From Funneliformis mosseae (taxonomy: Eukaryota > Glomeromycota > Glomeromycetes > Glomerales > Glomeraceae): 16,315 nucleotides of DNA. Made by a program: the position numbers and the translations under genes. Of this stretch, positions 1-8,820 are shown one piece after another (the first letter of the stretch is position 1; every line of letters begins with the position of its first letter). Location: the NCBI GenBank assembly GCA_910592005.1, contig CAJVPP010002104.1, positions 1 through 16,315 on the forward strand. Direction: 5' to 3'. The notes below the pieces were generated by a model. That model did no database searches, was not told where the DNA came from, and saw only the letters and a program-made list of their open reading frames with translations.

Positions 1-99
1 TATTTTTCTTTTTACATAGTTCAGATCGGACTTGATTTGGCTGAGATCTGCATCATTTTATTTCTCAAAAAAAATTCCAGTTTTTTTTGTCCCACACTG
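1..99. mobile_element. Terminal end of a Tc1/mariner-type element (cut by window edge)
   Basis: The stretch ends in TTTTTTTTGTCCCACACTG and is followed directly by TA at 100-101. Read outward on the minus strand this is TA-CAGTGTGGGACAAAAAAAA, the form of a Tc1/mariner terminal inverted repeat (CAGT... with a GGGACAAAA core) next to its TA target. The bases inside it (about 1-80) are more GC-rich than the DNA to the right and would be the subterminal part of the repeat. No transposase codons are visible here; the body and other end must lie left of the window. The family differs from the Tc1 copy at 4667-6026, whose end reads CAGAGRRTGGACAAAA. The identification rests on the terminal motif plus TA only. 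Confidence 0.55.
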
Positions 100-101
100 T
101 A

Positions 102-720
102 CAATGAAATTTTGTATATATAAAATTATTCTTCTAAAGCGGACAAAATATTTTTATTTGCGTCATCATTATTAAAATAAATGCTGTGTTTTATGTTATT
201 TATAAACGAAAAAAATGCGAAAATTTTTAAAATAATTGATTACAAAAAATGTTAAAATTTACGCCTTTATTACTAATATATTATGAGTAGAAAAACATAT
301 TTTCTGAATAGCTAGACCTATAGATATATGATTATTGTAAAATCTCAAAATCATGTAATTGATCTGAGCCCCAGCTTTTGTTATTTAAGTCTCTATATAA
401 TGTTTTAATTACAAATAATAACACGAATCTTGAATCTAAGATCCCAAATGATCTTCTTACCTTAATAATGATCAAATTAAATGAGTTTGATTATATAAAG
501 AAGCACTTAGTCAGATTGGATTTAAAAGTAGAATTCTTCAATTCCTCTTTAATTAGCAATAGAGCTCTGCCTCATCATTCCTGAAATTATCTTACCAGAT
601 AAATCAATTAAAATTATATAAATAATTTTAATTATTAAATAAAATTGTAGGTAAATTTTCCTGCAAAACGCTTAAAGAAATAAGATAACTTTTTAATGAT
701 CTTATTCAAAGATGATAATT
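102..720. other. Gene-free stretch
   Basis: AT-rich DNA with no recognisable gene. Bases 378-584 form an open frame of 68 codons, slightly less AT-rich than its surroundings, but it opens with TTG rather than ATG, resembles no family I know and has no splice or promoter context. It may be a scrap of an unidentified repeat. Confidence 0.4.
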
Positions 721-845
721 TTCTGTGATTTATAGAATATCATATAATTTTTCTTAAATGTATTTAACTATAATATTCATTTTAATTATTGCATAATATT
801 ACAAAATTTAAAAATTCTATAATTTTCATAATAGAAATCACAGAA
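721..845. repeat. Imperfect palindrome, possible small MITE
   Basis: The stretch begins TTCTGTGATTT and ends AAATCACAGAA, an 11-bp perfect inverted pair about 125 bp apart, with weaker pairing continuing inward. A further copy of the GTGATTT motif lies just outside at about 850-856 and forms a second stem with the AAATCAC at the right arm. No clear target-site duplication was found, so the outer limits are uncertain. A MITE or the end of a decayed hAT element are both possible. Confidence 0.35.
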
Positions 846-1018
846 TTACGTGATTTTTATAAGATTAAATTTTGATTGATAATTAAAGTTTATATTTATA
901 TTTGTTTATAAATTAAGTTAGAACTTTTAGTAAATATAATAATATATAAAAAAAATGTTTATAAACACTTATATTAAAAAATATCTTAGTATTTAAAAAG
1001 AATAAAGATATTATGTTT

Positions 1019-2563
1019 TGTAATTTTTGTGATTTTTCAGTTGAATGGAAGTCAAAATCTATTATAGATAGACATTGTCTTTGAAAAGAACATATTAAAA
1101 AAAAACAAAGTTATGAAAGTAATAAATAAAAAAAATAAGCTATCATTTTTACAATTAATAATATATTTGAATTTATAAAGATATATTTATTTAATGTTTT
1201 TTGATAAACATTTTTCTTTACTTCAAAATTATTTTAATCAAAAACTTGTAATAATAATAATAGATGAAATTATATATGATTGCTCAAGAAGTATTGTAAT
1301 ACTATTTTTTTTTATCAAAATATAATGCTTATATTAGTTAATTTTTTAGATTATATCAATAATTCAACAATGAGAAAACACTTTTAATTATTTTAACTAA
1401 TTATAATGTTTCTTATTTTTTACCAAGATTATTTATTTTAAATTTTGTAATATAAATAAAAAATTCTATAGAGAAGTTTTAAAACTAATAATGTTACAAT
1501 TAATTCATATATCATATTTAGCTCATATTATAAATCTCATTAGATAAAAATAAATAAATTTATTAAATTTTGAAACTATTTAAAATAATTTTTATTGATA
1601 TATATATATATATTTTTAATAGTTATACTTGAAGAATTTTAGTCTTTTAAAATTATTATTATCAAAAATTAAGAAAATATTTATAAATACATCAGCACAA
1701 AAAAGGTATTACTTAATTTAAAATATATGAAATTAAAAATCCTTATAAAATTTTATTATTAAATAAAATGCATTAGAATTTATAGTTTAATATAATATTT
1801 TATGTTAAAGATTATATTAATTATTGGCCTTCTTTTTATCAAGAAGAATATGAAAAAAATACAAAGCATTTATCAATTTTACAATTAATGAAATCTTATA
1901 AGATGAACAAAAAAGAAAAATAGTTACAATTTATATAAATTTTATAGTATATTATGCATAAGAATTTGTTTAGATTTTTTTTTAACAATAAAATAAGCTA
2001 ATTTTCTATTTATTAAAGATCATCTTAAACAACTTACATTTTATTTGAAAGAAAAACTTGTAACATAAGATTTTGAATCTGATTTATACTTTTTTATTAT
2101 ACAATTTAATTTTAACCTAGAGGACATTTTTAATTAACATTTATTATTACATATAATAAATTTTTAATAAATATTTTATAATATCCTATATAAGTTTTAT
2201 TTCATGCTATTTATATTTTTAATCTATTATACATTAAAATGAAAATTCCATTTAGAGAAATTCATCAATATTTAGTAATTACAGAACTTTCTAATTTATC
2301 AAATAAATTATTGAGAAAATAATCAATTTATTATAGATTAATAAATAAATTAATTGAAGAATATATTGATCTTAATATTTTTTAGATTTAAATGTAATTT
2401 AACTTACCAATTTTATCAAAAATTATATTGGATTATTTTTGGCTTTTGATTTCTAATTATAATATTGAGCATAATTTTTTCTTTGTATAATAATCTTTTA
2501 AATAGTGATTATTAAAATCTTTTGTGTGAATTATTAAAAAGACTAAATATTTCATATTTTAAT
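1019..2563 (+). pseudogene. Decayed hAT-like transposase relic
   Basis: Pieces of one hAT-type transposase appear in the expected order on the plus strand, but in different frames and with many stops. (1) 1019-1110: a BED-type zinc finger, CNFC followed by two histidines (C-X2-C-X14-H-X5-H; codons at 1019, 1028, 1073 and 1091). (2) About 1250-1400: IIIIDEIIYDCSRSIV, like the DE..D...RSVVN block. (3) About 1497-1541: LIHISYLAHIINLI, the IHITCLAHIINL-type block. (4) 1801-1890: an open run of 30 codons, YINYWPSFYQEEYEKN. (5) About 2468-2563: SIIFSLYNNLL followed by LLKRLNISYFN, like the C-terminal dimerisation region. Blocks 1, 3 and 4 lie in three different frames, so several indels have occurred. 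The encoded enzyme would have moved a cut-and-paste DNA element; this copy is dead. Family assignment is from remembered block patterns. Ends are approximate and no terminal repeats were identified with confidence. Confidence 0.6.
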
Positions 2564-3238
2564 AAAAATAATTGATTTTAAAACAAATTATATTATTATT
2601 TATATTAAAATAAATTACATAAAATCACTAAATTAATTTAAATTATCATAGAATTAAAACAGAATGTATCAAAATCAAGTCATAGAATTTTGCTTAATTA
2701 CATATAAAATTTAATTTTTATCACTATAAAAGATTATTGTTTCTGATCTTACTATGCAAACTCATAACTAAGTTAGTAAATTTATAGTTTATAAATTTAA
2801 CTAATTCAATTAAACTATTAGTTAAGCAAATATAAATCTCATATAAGAATAAAATTTTTTATAATTATTATACAAATATAAATCTGACTTATATATATAT
2901 ATTATTTAGGATCCTATTAGATATATTTAGCAAAAGATCAGTTGTGTAACTAAAATGATAATTTTTTTAAAAATTTCAATAAATTATTTATTACTAAAAT
3001 TTTATATATTAAGTAAAATTTTTTTAAATTAAATTTGTATATAAAAATATTATTTATAAAATATTTAAAATAATTTATTATTAAAAAAAATAAAAAAAGC
3101 TGTTACAAATAAAATATATAATAGAATATTATAAATATATTTTTTTTAATATTAAAACTATAATATGATTATCAATATTTATAATGTTTTTAAATTTTAT
3201 TATAAAATATTTAATTGCTAATATTTGTTAAAGTAATA
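2564..3238. other. Very AT-rich gene-free stretch
   Basis: Composed almost entirely of A and T, with a short TA-repeat run near 2888-2900. No open frame, RNA gene or clear repeat structure was recognised. The 3' end of the decayed hAT element probably lies somewhere in it. Confidence 0.4.
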
Positions 3239-3264
3239 TAGTGCAAACCTCTATAATAAGAACT

Positions 3265-4017
3265 TTATTATAGTAAAATAAAATAAATTTAAAATGCAAA
3301 AAAAAAAATTTATTATATATAAAATTGAAAATTTAATTCATAAAATAAATAAACTATAACCTGTACTTTAAGATTCTTAGATTAGAATTTTAATATCTTT
3401 AATATTAATAAAGTTATATCAGATTAAATTTATCTAAAATTAATTATAAAATTAAAATTGAAAAAATATATAATGACAAATTTATAAGAATAAGTCTTTT
3501 ATAGTTCATTTTTTTTAATGATATGATATTGCTAGTAACTTTATTAAATTTATATATAAAGAGATATAAGTAAATCAAAAATAAATCTATACTAAATACT
3601 AGCTATCCTCTATAGTTATATTGCAAATCTGTTTGAATCGACCTATCATCATCTTCCCCTCCATTAATTCCACTAAGTATATAACTAATGAAGGTTGTTA
3701 TCAACAAGAGAAGAAAAAGAAAAGTCAATGCCTATTTAAAAATCTGAGAATACATAGCCAAATTTATTCACCAGGTGTAACTAAATCTCTTAAATATAAG
3801 AAAGACTTGATGTCTATTTATGCAATAAGGATGAACTAACATCTCATTTAAGCTTATCTTTTTTAGTGATACCTAATGAATACTCTTTAGTAATTATTAA
3901 ATTACAATAGTATTTTTAAACATTATTAAACAAATGTTAATAAAAGATAAGTAGTAAGTGTGATATAATAGAAAAACTCTGATTTCTATTTCTAGTAATT
4001 TTGTGAATAATGTTCAC
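3265..4017. other. Gene-free stretch left of the LINE relic
   Basis: No supported gene. Bases 3621-3839 form an open frame of 72 codons on the plus strand without an ATG start. It lies where the far 3' part of the minus-strand LINE relic would be expected, so it is more likely a shadow or decayed tail of that element than a gene. I could not align minus-strand fragments here to a known LINE domain. Confidence 0.35.
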
Positions 4018-4664
4018 TAAGATAACAGAATCCTAGATTGAACGATATCTATGTATCTATTAGTGTAAACTAAAGGTAACTCAAAAATAATGTCTAATAT
4101 ATCATAAAGTTCCTTATAATAAGCTGTGAATCTGACGCTATTTGAATTATAAACTTAATCTACAAAGTCATCTTTGGTGGCTTTTATTGTATTTAATATT
4201 CTAATGAAGTAAGCAGAACATATTTAGATATGTGTAGGTGTCTCAGTTATACTATTGCAATCTACACAGTTCTAATGTTCATATAAGTCAGGGTATAATA
4301 GAAAGAGGTGTAATAATACAGGTAGCTCATTAGAAAAATTTTTTATGATAAATGATTTAAGTTTGTTAGAGGCAAAGAATGTAATGAGGGAGAATATATT
4401 CATCAATATCAAAAATCAAATAGAAACCAATTGATAGACTTATTTCTAGTGAGGGTTCTAAGGTCACAGTTTCTGTTTAATTACAGAAAATTACCAAAAG
4501 TTTGTGCAACAAAGAGTTGTTTGAAGAAACCTTGGATAGAAACCTCAATAGAAATATTATTAAAGTAAAATGATAGTTCAGATGAAAGACTATAATTGAG
4601 AGCTAAAGATAAAGAAGGTAAACAGCATTCTTCTTTAGCTAATTTATCTGCTATTTCATTATAA
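4018..4664 (-). pseudogene. LINE-type retroelement relic, 3' part (end of RNase H and zinc motif)
   Basis: On the minus strand, immediately inside the Tc1 insertion point, the translation reads YNEIADKLAKEE, the conserved last part of an RNase HI domain (NE-x-AD-x-LAK), then continues open to about 4470. Further on, 4268-4218 reads CVDCNSITETPTHI-stop-IC, a C-X2-C...ET..H....C motif of the kind that follows RNase H in many fungal non-LTR retrotransposons. The stop lies where a Trp would be expected. Another open piece, NSVRFTAYYKELYDILDIIF, follows near 4115. Several frames and stops show the copy is dead. In a live element this region removes the RNA strand after reverse transcription. The 3' limit is uncertain. 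The upstream half of the RNase H domain is at 6029-6180. Confidence 0.65.
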
Positions 4665-4666
4665 TA

Positions 4667-6026
4667 CAGAGAATGGACAAAAGTTTCTAGATACCTTTAT
4701 AAATGTGATTTAAAAAATTTTCGTTATATAATTGTGATATCATATTGCAGTTATATGATTATCAATTATTTATTTATATAATTAAAATAAAAAAATTCAT
4801 GTTATTTTTGTTATTTTAATTTATATCACTTAATCTCTACCAAATTGAAAAATAATGGAATAAAATAAAGAATTAACCAATGAACAATGTAAAACTATAT
4901 TTTATTATCATCAATATGGTGACAGTTACCAGACTATTACAAAGATTGTTAACTGCAGAAAATCAACTGTTTGTGATACATTAAAAAGAGCTAGTATTAC
5001 AGGATTAACTGAATCAATACTTCGCTCTGAACAATCATCATTGATTACAATTTCTCAACATAATCGTCTCAAACGAATCATTACAAATAATAAAACTAAA
5101 AATCATCATCTTTGTATTGTTAGAATGTAACAACTTTAATAAAAAAAGTCTGGGTAAAATGTTTTTAACTTGGACTATTAGATGAGTTCTCATTTAACTA
5201 GATTAAGAAACTGTATTATATGAAAAAAAACCTTTAATTTTACTAGTATCATAGAGATATGTCTCGCATAGTATTTACAGTACTAAAGTTAGATAAAAGA
5301 GAATTAGTCAAAGGTCATGTGGAGTGATAAATCAACCTTCTCACAATTTTAATAAAATTGCAATAGCAGGATATAGTGAAAACCAGAAGATGAGTGGGTT
5401 TTATTCTGTATATCAGCTACAGTAAAATATAGCCTAAATTATATGTATTAGGCTGTTTTTCTCGAAAGGGAAAAGGGCCAATTGTTACATTATCTAAAAT
5501 AGTAAATGGTGAATCATATATCATCATTTTTTATAAATATGTAATACCAGCTATGAGATGAATATTCTCTAATAATAATGACTAGTTCCAAGAAGATAAT
5601 GCCCGCCTACACAAATTGAAAGTTGCAATGAATTTTCAGGCAGAAAATAATTTACTTACATTAACTTAGCTAGTTCAAAGTTCTGATCTTAACCCAATTG
5701 AAAATTTATGGGCTGAGATTAAAAAAAAACATTTGTGTATATAAAAAACTACCATTGAATTTTGCTGATCTCGACCGATATGTTAAAAAAGCATGGCAAA
5801 AAATTCTGATGCATACTATTAAAAAGTTAGTTAATAGTATACTACAGTGAATTCAGGTTATGATTATAGTAAAGGAAGGTTAAACCAAGTATTAAAAGCT
5901 TAATATGAATTGTATGCCTTAACAGCTTTAAATAAAATAATATTAGAACTTTTATTATTAATACTAAAGAATTATAAGTTTTATATTTAGTGAAAAAAGT
6001 GCCCAAAAAATTTTGTCCACCCTCTG
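4667..6026 (+). mobile_element. Tc1/mariner element with both ends (inactive)
   Basis: A 1,360-bp element flanked by TA on both sides (4665-4666 and 6027-6028). Left end: CAGAGAATGGACAAAAGTTT. Right end read outward: CAGAGGGTGGACAAAATTTT. Over the first 32 bases 24 match, and seven of the eight differences are transitions. Length, TA duplication and a DD34E transposase remnant inside identify the Tc1 branch of the IS630-Tc1-mariner superfamily. It inserted into the RNase H domain of a minus-strand retroelement relic. Confidence 0.85.
4855..5902 (+). pseudogene. Broken DD34E Tc1-type transposase
   Basis: The enzyme would bind the element's terminal repeats and cut and paste the DNA through a DDE metal site. 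ATG at 4855 is followed by a stop at codon 3 (4861-4863, a TAA plausibly from CAA). Then 88 codons are open (4864-5127), with the N-terminal helix-turn-helix pattern LTNEQCKTIFYYHQYGDSYQ and KSTVCDTLKR. The catalytic part survives in pieces: MWSDKSTF with the first Asp codon at 5326, FQEDNARLHK with the second Asp at 5595, and SSDLNPIENLWAEIKKK with the Glu at 5700. The last two are in one frame exactly 35 codons apart, giving the 34-residue spacing of DD34E. The first Asp is in another frame, so at least one indel separates them. TAG at 5667 sits where a Trp is usual. No function can remain. The 3' end is approximate. Confidence 0.8.
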
Positions 6027-6028
6027 TA

Positions 6029-6180
6029 GTTTTCTGTATGTGCTCTGATTTTATAGAGTAAGACGTGGAGATTAAGGTGATTAATTATATATCTGATAAG
6101 CTTTCAGGTTGTATAATTAGGGACTTTTTTAGATTTTCTTAGTAATAACTGGTTGAAAAGCACATATTCTTTTATAGTTC
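6029..6180 (-). pseudogene. LINE-type retroelement relic, 5' part (RNase H)
   Basis: Minus-strand translation of the DNA right of the Tc1 element gives KLIRYIINHLNLHVLLYKIRAHTEN, ending at the insertion point. This is the RNase HI helix-strand region followed by the K(V/I)-x-AH catalytic-histidine motif. One stop lies a few residues upstream. Taking out the Tc1 copy and one TA joins this in frame to the NE-x-AD-x-LAK part at 4664 and below, so both belonged to one retroelement reading frame. Reverse transcriptase and endonuclease parts would be expected further right on the minus strand but are not recognisable beyond about 6180; the copy may be 5'-truncated, as LINE copies often are. Confidence 0.65.
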
Positions 6181-6619
6181 ATATATTTTACTTAAATATT
6201 ATTATAAATTGAATTATATAAAGATATATTAAGTACAGTAAAAGAAATATAAAGCATTAAATTCAGTTTCTTTAATAACAATTCAAAAATATGTATAAAA
6301 ATTATAATGATTTATAAATATTTATAAAAAGTATTACTAAAAAAATGGCAAAGTTTACAGCTAAAAAATATAAGTTTCATCATTATATATTTGATGCAAT
6401 TTATAATGAAATAATAAATAAAATAAAATAAATTATTTCATATGATTTTAATTCTAGTTTTTGATTGGCTTATAATATATTATACAATGTTTACATAATT
6501 TACAAAATTGAAAAAAAAAACTTTTTTTTATAAATTGATTTATTTTTACAAATATAAATCAATTTTTTTATTTGATGAAAATCCAATCAATAGATTAAAT
6601 TTTATTAATGTTTTTTTAA
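6181..6619. other. AT-rich stretch with a hairpin
   Basis: No gene seen. At 6532-6543 and 6554-6565 AAATTGATTTAT and its exact complement form a 12-bp stem around a 10-base loop. Just before it (about 6511-6529) an A-run and a T-run around a single C could form a second stem. In such AT-rich DNA these may have no function. Confidence 0.4.
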
Positions 6620-6645
6620 ATTCCTATTATAAAAGTTTTGCACTA

Positions 6646-7354
6646 TAAAAAATATTTTTTTTTAAGTATCTTACTTTATAAATATATCAACTATTTCAAT
6701 ATATTTGAAAAATTATTTTCTTTAAATTTTTTTTATTATTATTATATTTTATAAGAGATTTTATATATTTAATAACAATTAAATTACTATTATTAAACCA
6801 TTAAAAAATTAAATACTTCAAAAATTATTTAAAGCTTACCATTTATTAAATTTATGCAATTTCTATTATAACTGTAATAAATTAATTAAATATCTAAGTT
6901 TTCTTTTAATTCTTTGATTTGAAATTTAATTCATTAATTATTTGCTAATATTTATTTATAATTTTAATATTTTATTGATATTGAAATTCAAAACAGATAA
7001 TTGTAATATAAGGCTATTCATATTATTAATGTATGGGTTCTTATAAACTGCAGTATTTAGACATAATATAAAATTAGTATTTTTTTTTGAATCAAGTAGC
7101 AACTTATAATAATATAATCTTTAACTTTAATGAAAATATTTAAAACTTCAAGGTAGTTTCAATTTAAAATAGGTTTATTAATAAGAGAATAAATATAATA
7201 ATTAGAATAAAAGAAAAGAAAATAATAAAAATAAATGAAATAAAATAAACTAATAGGAAAAACTCAGGAGATAATCAGGCCAGTATTTCTAGATTAAGGT
7301 AAAACTACTAGTGAATTTGATTTTTAGGCTTCATATTTATATAAATTAATTACA
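6646..7354. other. Very AT-rich gene-free stretch
   Basis: No open frame of note, RNA gene or terminal repeat was recognised. Bases 7190-7260 are purine-rich (runs of A and AG), without a clear repeat unit. Confidence 0.4.
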
Positions 7355-7356
7355 TA

Positions 7357-7923
7357 CCGAGGGGTGACAAAAATATTACATGATCGAAAATGAGATATTG
7401 AGTAAATTTTTCATTAATAACTGAGGCATATTTTATTAGAATCATTTTAGACATCTATCGCATTAATGAAATATTTTTATGAATTGTTTAATTTAATATA
7501 TTGCAATTCTTAAAATCGAATTTTAAAAAATCTCTATTTTTTAACATTACGCATTATATTTTCGTTAAAATGCTAAAATGCTATTATTAAAGCAAAAAAA
7601 AATTGGGTCCAGCAACTCAGAAATCATAAATTTTATAGGATGCCATTGACTGACCTTATGTGAATACTTGCAGCTTAAAAACATAAAAAAAGCTAAAAGC
7701 TGATCCTTTAGCGAGAACATATAAAATGCGAAGTATTGAAAAGTAGAGATTTTTTCAAAATAAGATTTTACACTATGCATTACTCTAAACCAAACAATGA
7801 ACAAAATGTTTCATTAGGTAATAGTTAGCTAATATGTTATTAAAAATATATAGCTCAGTTACTTATTAAAAATTTACAAAATTGTCTAATTCTTGACTGT
7901 GCAATACTTTTGTCACCCCCCTG
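7357..7923. mobile_element. 567-bp foldback MITE with arms over 200 bp (Tc1/mariner-like ends)
   Basis: Both ends abut TA (7355-7356 and 7924-7925). Left end: CCGAGGGGTGACAAAAATAT. Right end read outward: CAGGGGGGTGACAAAAGTAT. The complementarity continues far inward: GTAAATTTTT and TAACTGAG near 7405-7430, AATGAAA with ATTGTTT near 7465-7490, AAAAAATCTCTA near 7527-7538, and CGCATT near 7550, all have counterparts in order on the opposite arm. Arms are about 7357-7570 and 7705-7923, with a loop of about 134 bp. The whole unit could fold into one long imperfect hairpin. No transposase is encoded, and a 79-codon minus-strand open frame inside it is incidental. The TA target and CAGGGGGGTGACAAAA end suggest it was moved by a Tc1/mariner-type transposase. 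Confidence 0.75.
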
Positions 7924-8011
7924 TACAACTTCCAAGTCTAATTTATAACATTTATCTAATATAATATTTGTCGGATTTGGGTACGTTATGCTGGTAAAGT
8001 TAAATTTACTA

Positions 8012-8224
8012 CAGCTTTTAATTTATCAATTGTCAACTCTCTCTAAATACGTTCCCTTGGGACCAAAGTGAAATTTTAAAAAATGTGCATCTAAAGAAGG
8101 TGTGCATTTAAAGAGAAAATTTTTTATATGATTTCTATATGCTTGAGATTGAACAAGAGCGTACATTTAGAGAGAAAATATATAGTATGCATTTAGAGAG
8201 GGTGCATTTGGAGTGAGTAGACTG
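8012..8224. mobile_element. Possible 213-bp MITE with repeated GTGCATTTAGAGAG motif
   Basis: TA at 8010-8011 followed by CAGCTTTT, and TA at 8225-8226 preceded by the complement of CAGTCTACTC, could be the two ends. Inside are repeated units of the form GTGCATYTAAAGAGA / GTGCATTTAGAGAG starting near 8085, 8102, 8161, 8187 and 8202. One inverted copy (CTCTCTCTAAATAC) is at 8037-8050. Inverted subterminal repeats at both ends are typical of DNA-transposon termini. One more partial unit (GTATGCATT) lies outside the right TA, which makes the boundary uncertain. Confidence 0.4.
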
Positions 8225-8226
8225 TA

Positions 8227-8632
8227 GTATGCATTGGTTTATCTACTCTTTTTAAAAACTCCAGAATATGATTATAATATCATTTACAGAAAAAATAATG
8301 TTTCAAAGATTCGCTAATGGTACTAATTCTGGAAAATACTTAGCAAAGAGACCTATTTGTTCAAATATTGTTCTTCCTGATATCATCATTATTATTTCTA
8401 TTTGGTTTCGCATAATGCTAATGGGAATATTTCTTAATAATAATAGAAAATAAACATGGTAAAGTATTATCTTAAGTTTTGCTTTTGCATTACTAAAAAG
8501 TTCTTTGCATATTTAAATGAAAAATCTCTTAAAACCAAATTCGAGGTAAAGAATACTTCGGTCAAGGTTCTGTTATACTAGATCCTTTTTTAGAAATCCC
8601 CCGGACTGTATTCGTTTTTATTTTGGATAGCA
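8227..8632. other. Gene-free stretch upstream of the KCTD-like gene
   Basis: No supported gene. A 61-codon plus-strand frame (8268-8453) is hydrophobic and unlike any family I know. On the opposite strand a 34-codon frame around 8310-8420 (reading ISGRTIFEQIGLFAKYFPEL) looks somewhat protein-like, but it is short and lacks splice or promoter context. A C-rich patch CCCCCGG is at about 8598-8604. Confidence 0.35.
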
Positions 8633-8663
8633 CCAATCATACGAAATTGATCGAATATAAAAA
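8633..8663 (+). promoter_or_regulatory. CCAAT box and TATA-like element of the KCTD-like gene
   Basis: CCAAT at 8633-8637 is followed 18 bp later by TATAAAAA at 8656-8663, about 160 bp before the ATG at 8821. Spacing and order suit a fungal promoter, but TATA-like strings are common in this AT-rich DNA, so the CCAAT is the more informative part. Confidence 0.35.
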
Positions 8664-8693
8664 ATAAGGATGTATCCATGAGTCTTTAGTAAT

Positions 8694-8709
8694 CCCCCCC
8701 CCCCCCCCC
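8694..8709. repeat. Run of 16 cytosines
   Basis: An uninterrupted C16 homopolymer 111 bp before the KCTD-like start codon, between the TATA-like element and the gene, so probably in the 5' untranslated region or at the transcription start. It stands out sharply against the AT-rich background. Its exact length is likely to be unstable and prone to sequencing error. Confidence 0.85.
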
Positions 8710-8820
8710 ATATTATTTCTTATCAAAAATACAAGATTTATCTTATCGCTATTTGATAAAAAAAAAATTATTCAATATAAACATCGATTAAAGAAAACGT
8801 ATTCCTAAAAAAAAAATAAA

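Larger units (their letters stand above)
3241..6643. mobile_element. Possible pogo/Tigger-like element ends enclosing nested elements
   Basis: Left end: TA at 3239-3240 followed by GTGCAAACCTCTATAATAAG, then a small internal stem (CTATAATA...TTATTATAG). Right end read outward on the minus strand: TA at 6644-6645 followed by GTGCAAAACTTTTATAATAG. About 19 of the first 23 bases agree with one 1-base gap. An ACCTCTATAATAAGAAC-type end with internal stem is the style of pogo/Tigger elements, which also use TA targets. Without the 1.36-kb Tc1 element inside, the unit would be about 2.0 kb. I found no pogo-type transposase inside it, only LINE-type RNase H debris, so either its own gene is gone or the two ends belong to different copies. 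Confidence 0.35.

Noticed and set aside
378..584. Open frame of 68 codons, plus strand
   Set aside because: Starts at TTG, has no recognisable motif and no gene context.
1597..1613. TA dinucleotide run as a microsatellite or origin-like element
   Set aside because: Short TA runs are expected by chance at this base composition.
3621..3839. Open frame of 72 codons, plus strand
   Set aside because: No ATG start; lies antisense to where the tail of the LINE relic would be.
7565..7804. Open frame of 79 codons, minus strand
   Set aside because: Falls in the arm and loop of the foldback element and matches nothing; the palindrome explains the sequence better.
8268..8453. 61-codon plus-strand frame and a 34-codon minus-strand frame opposite it
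   Set aside because: Both short and unsupported; the minus-strand one looks faintly protein-like but has no splice sites, homologue or promoter I can point to.
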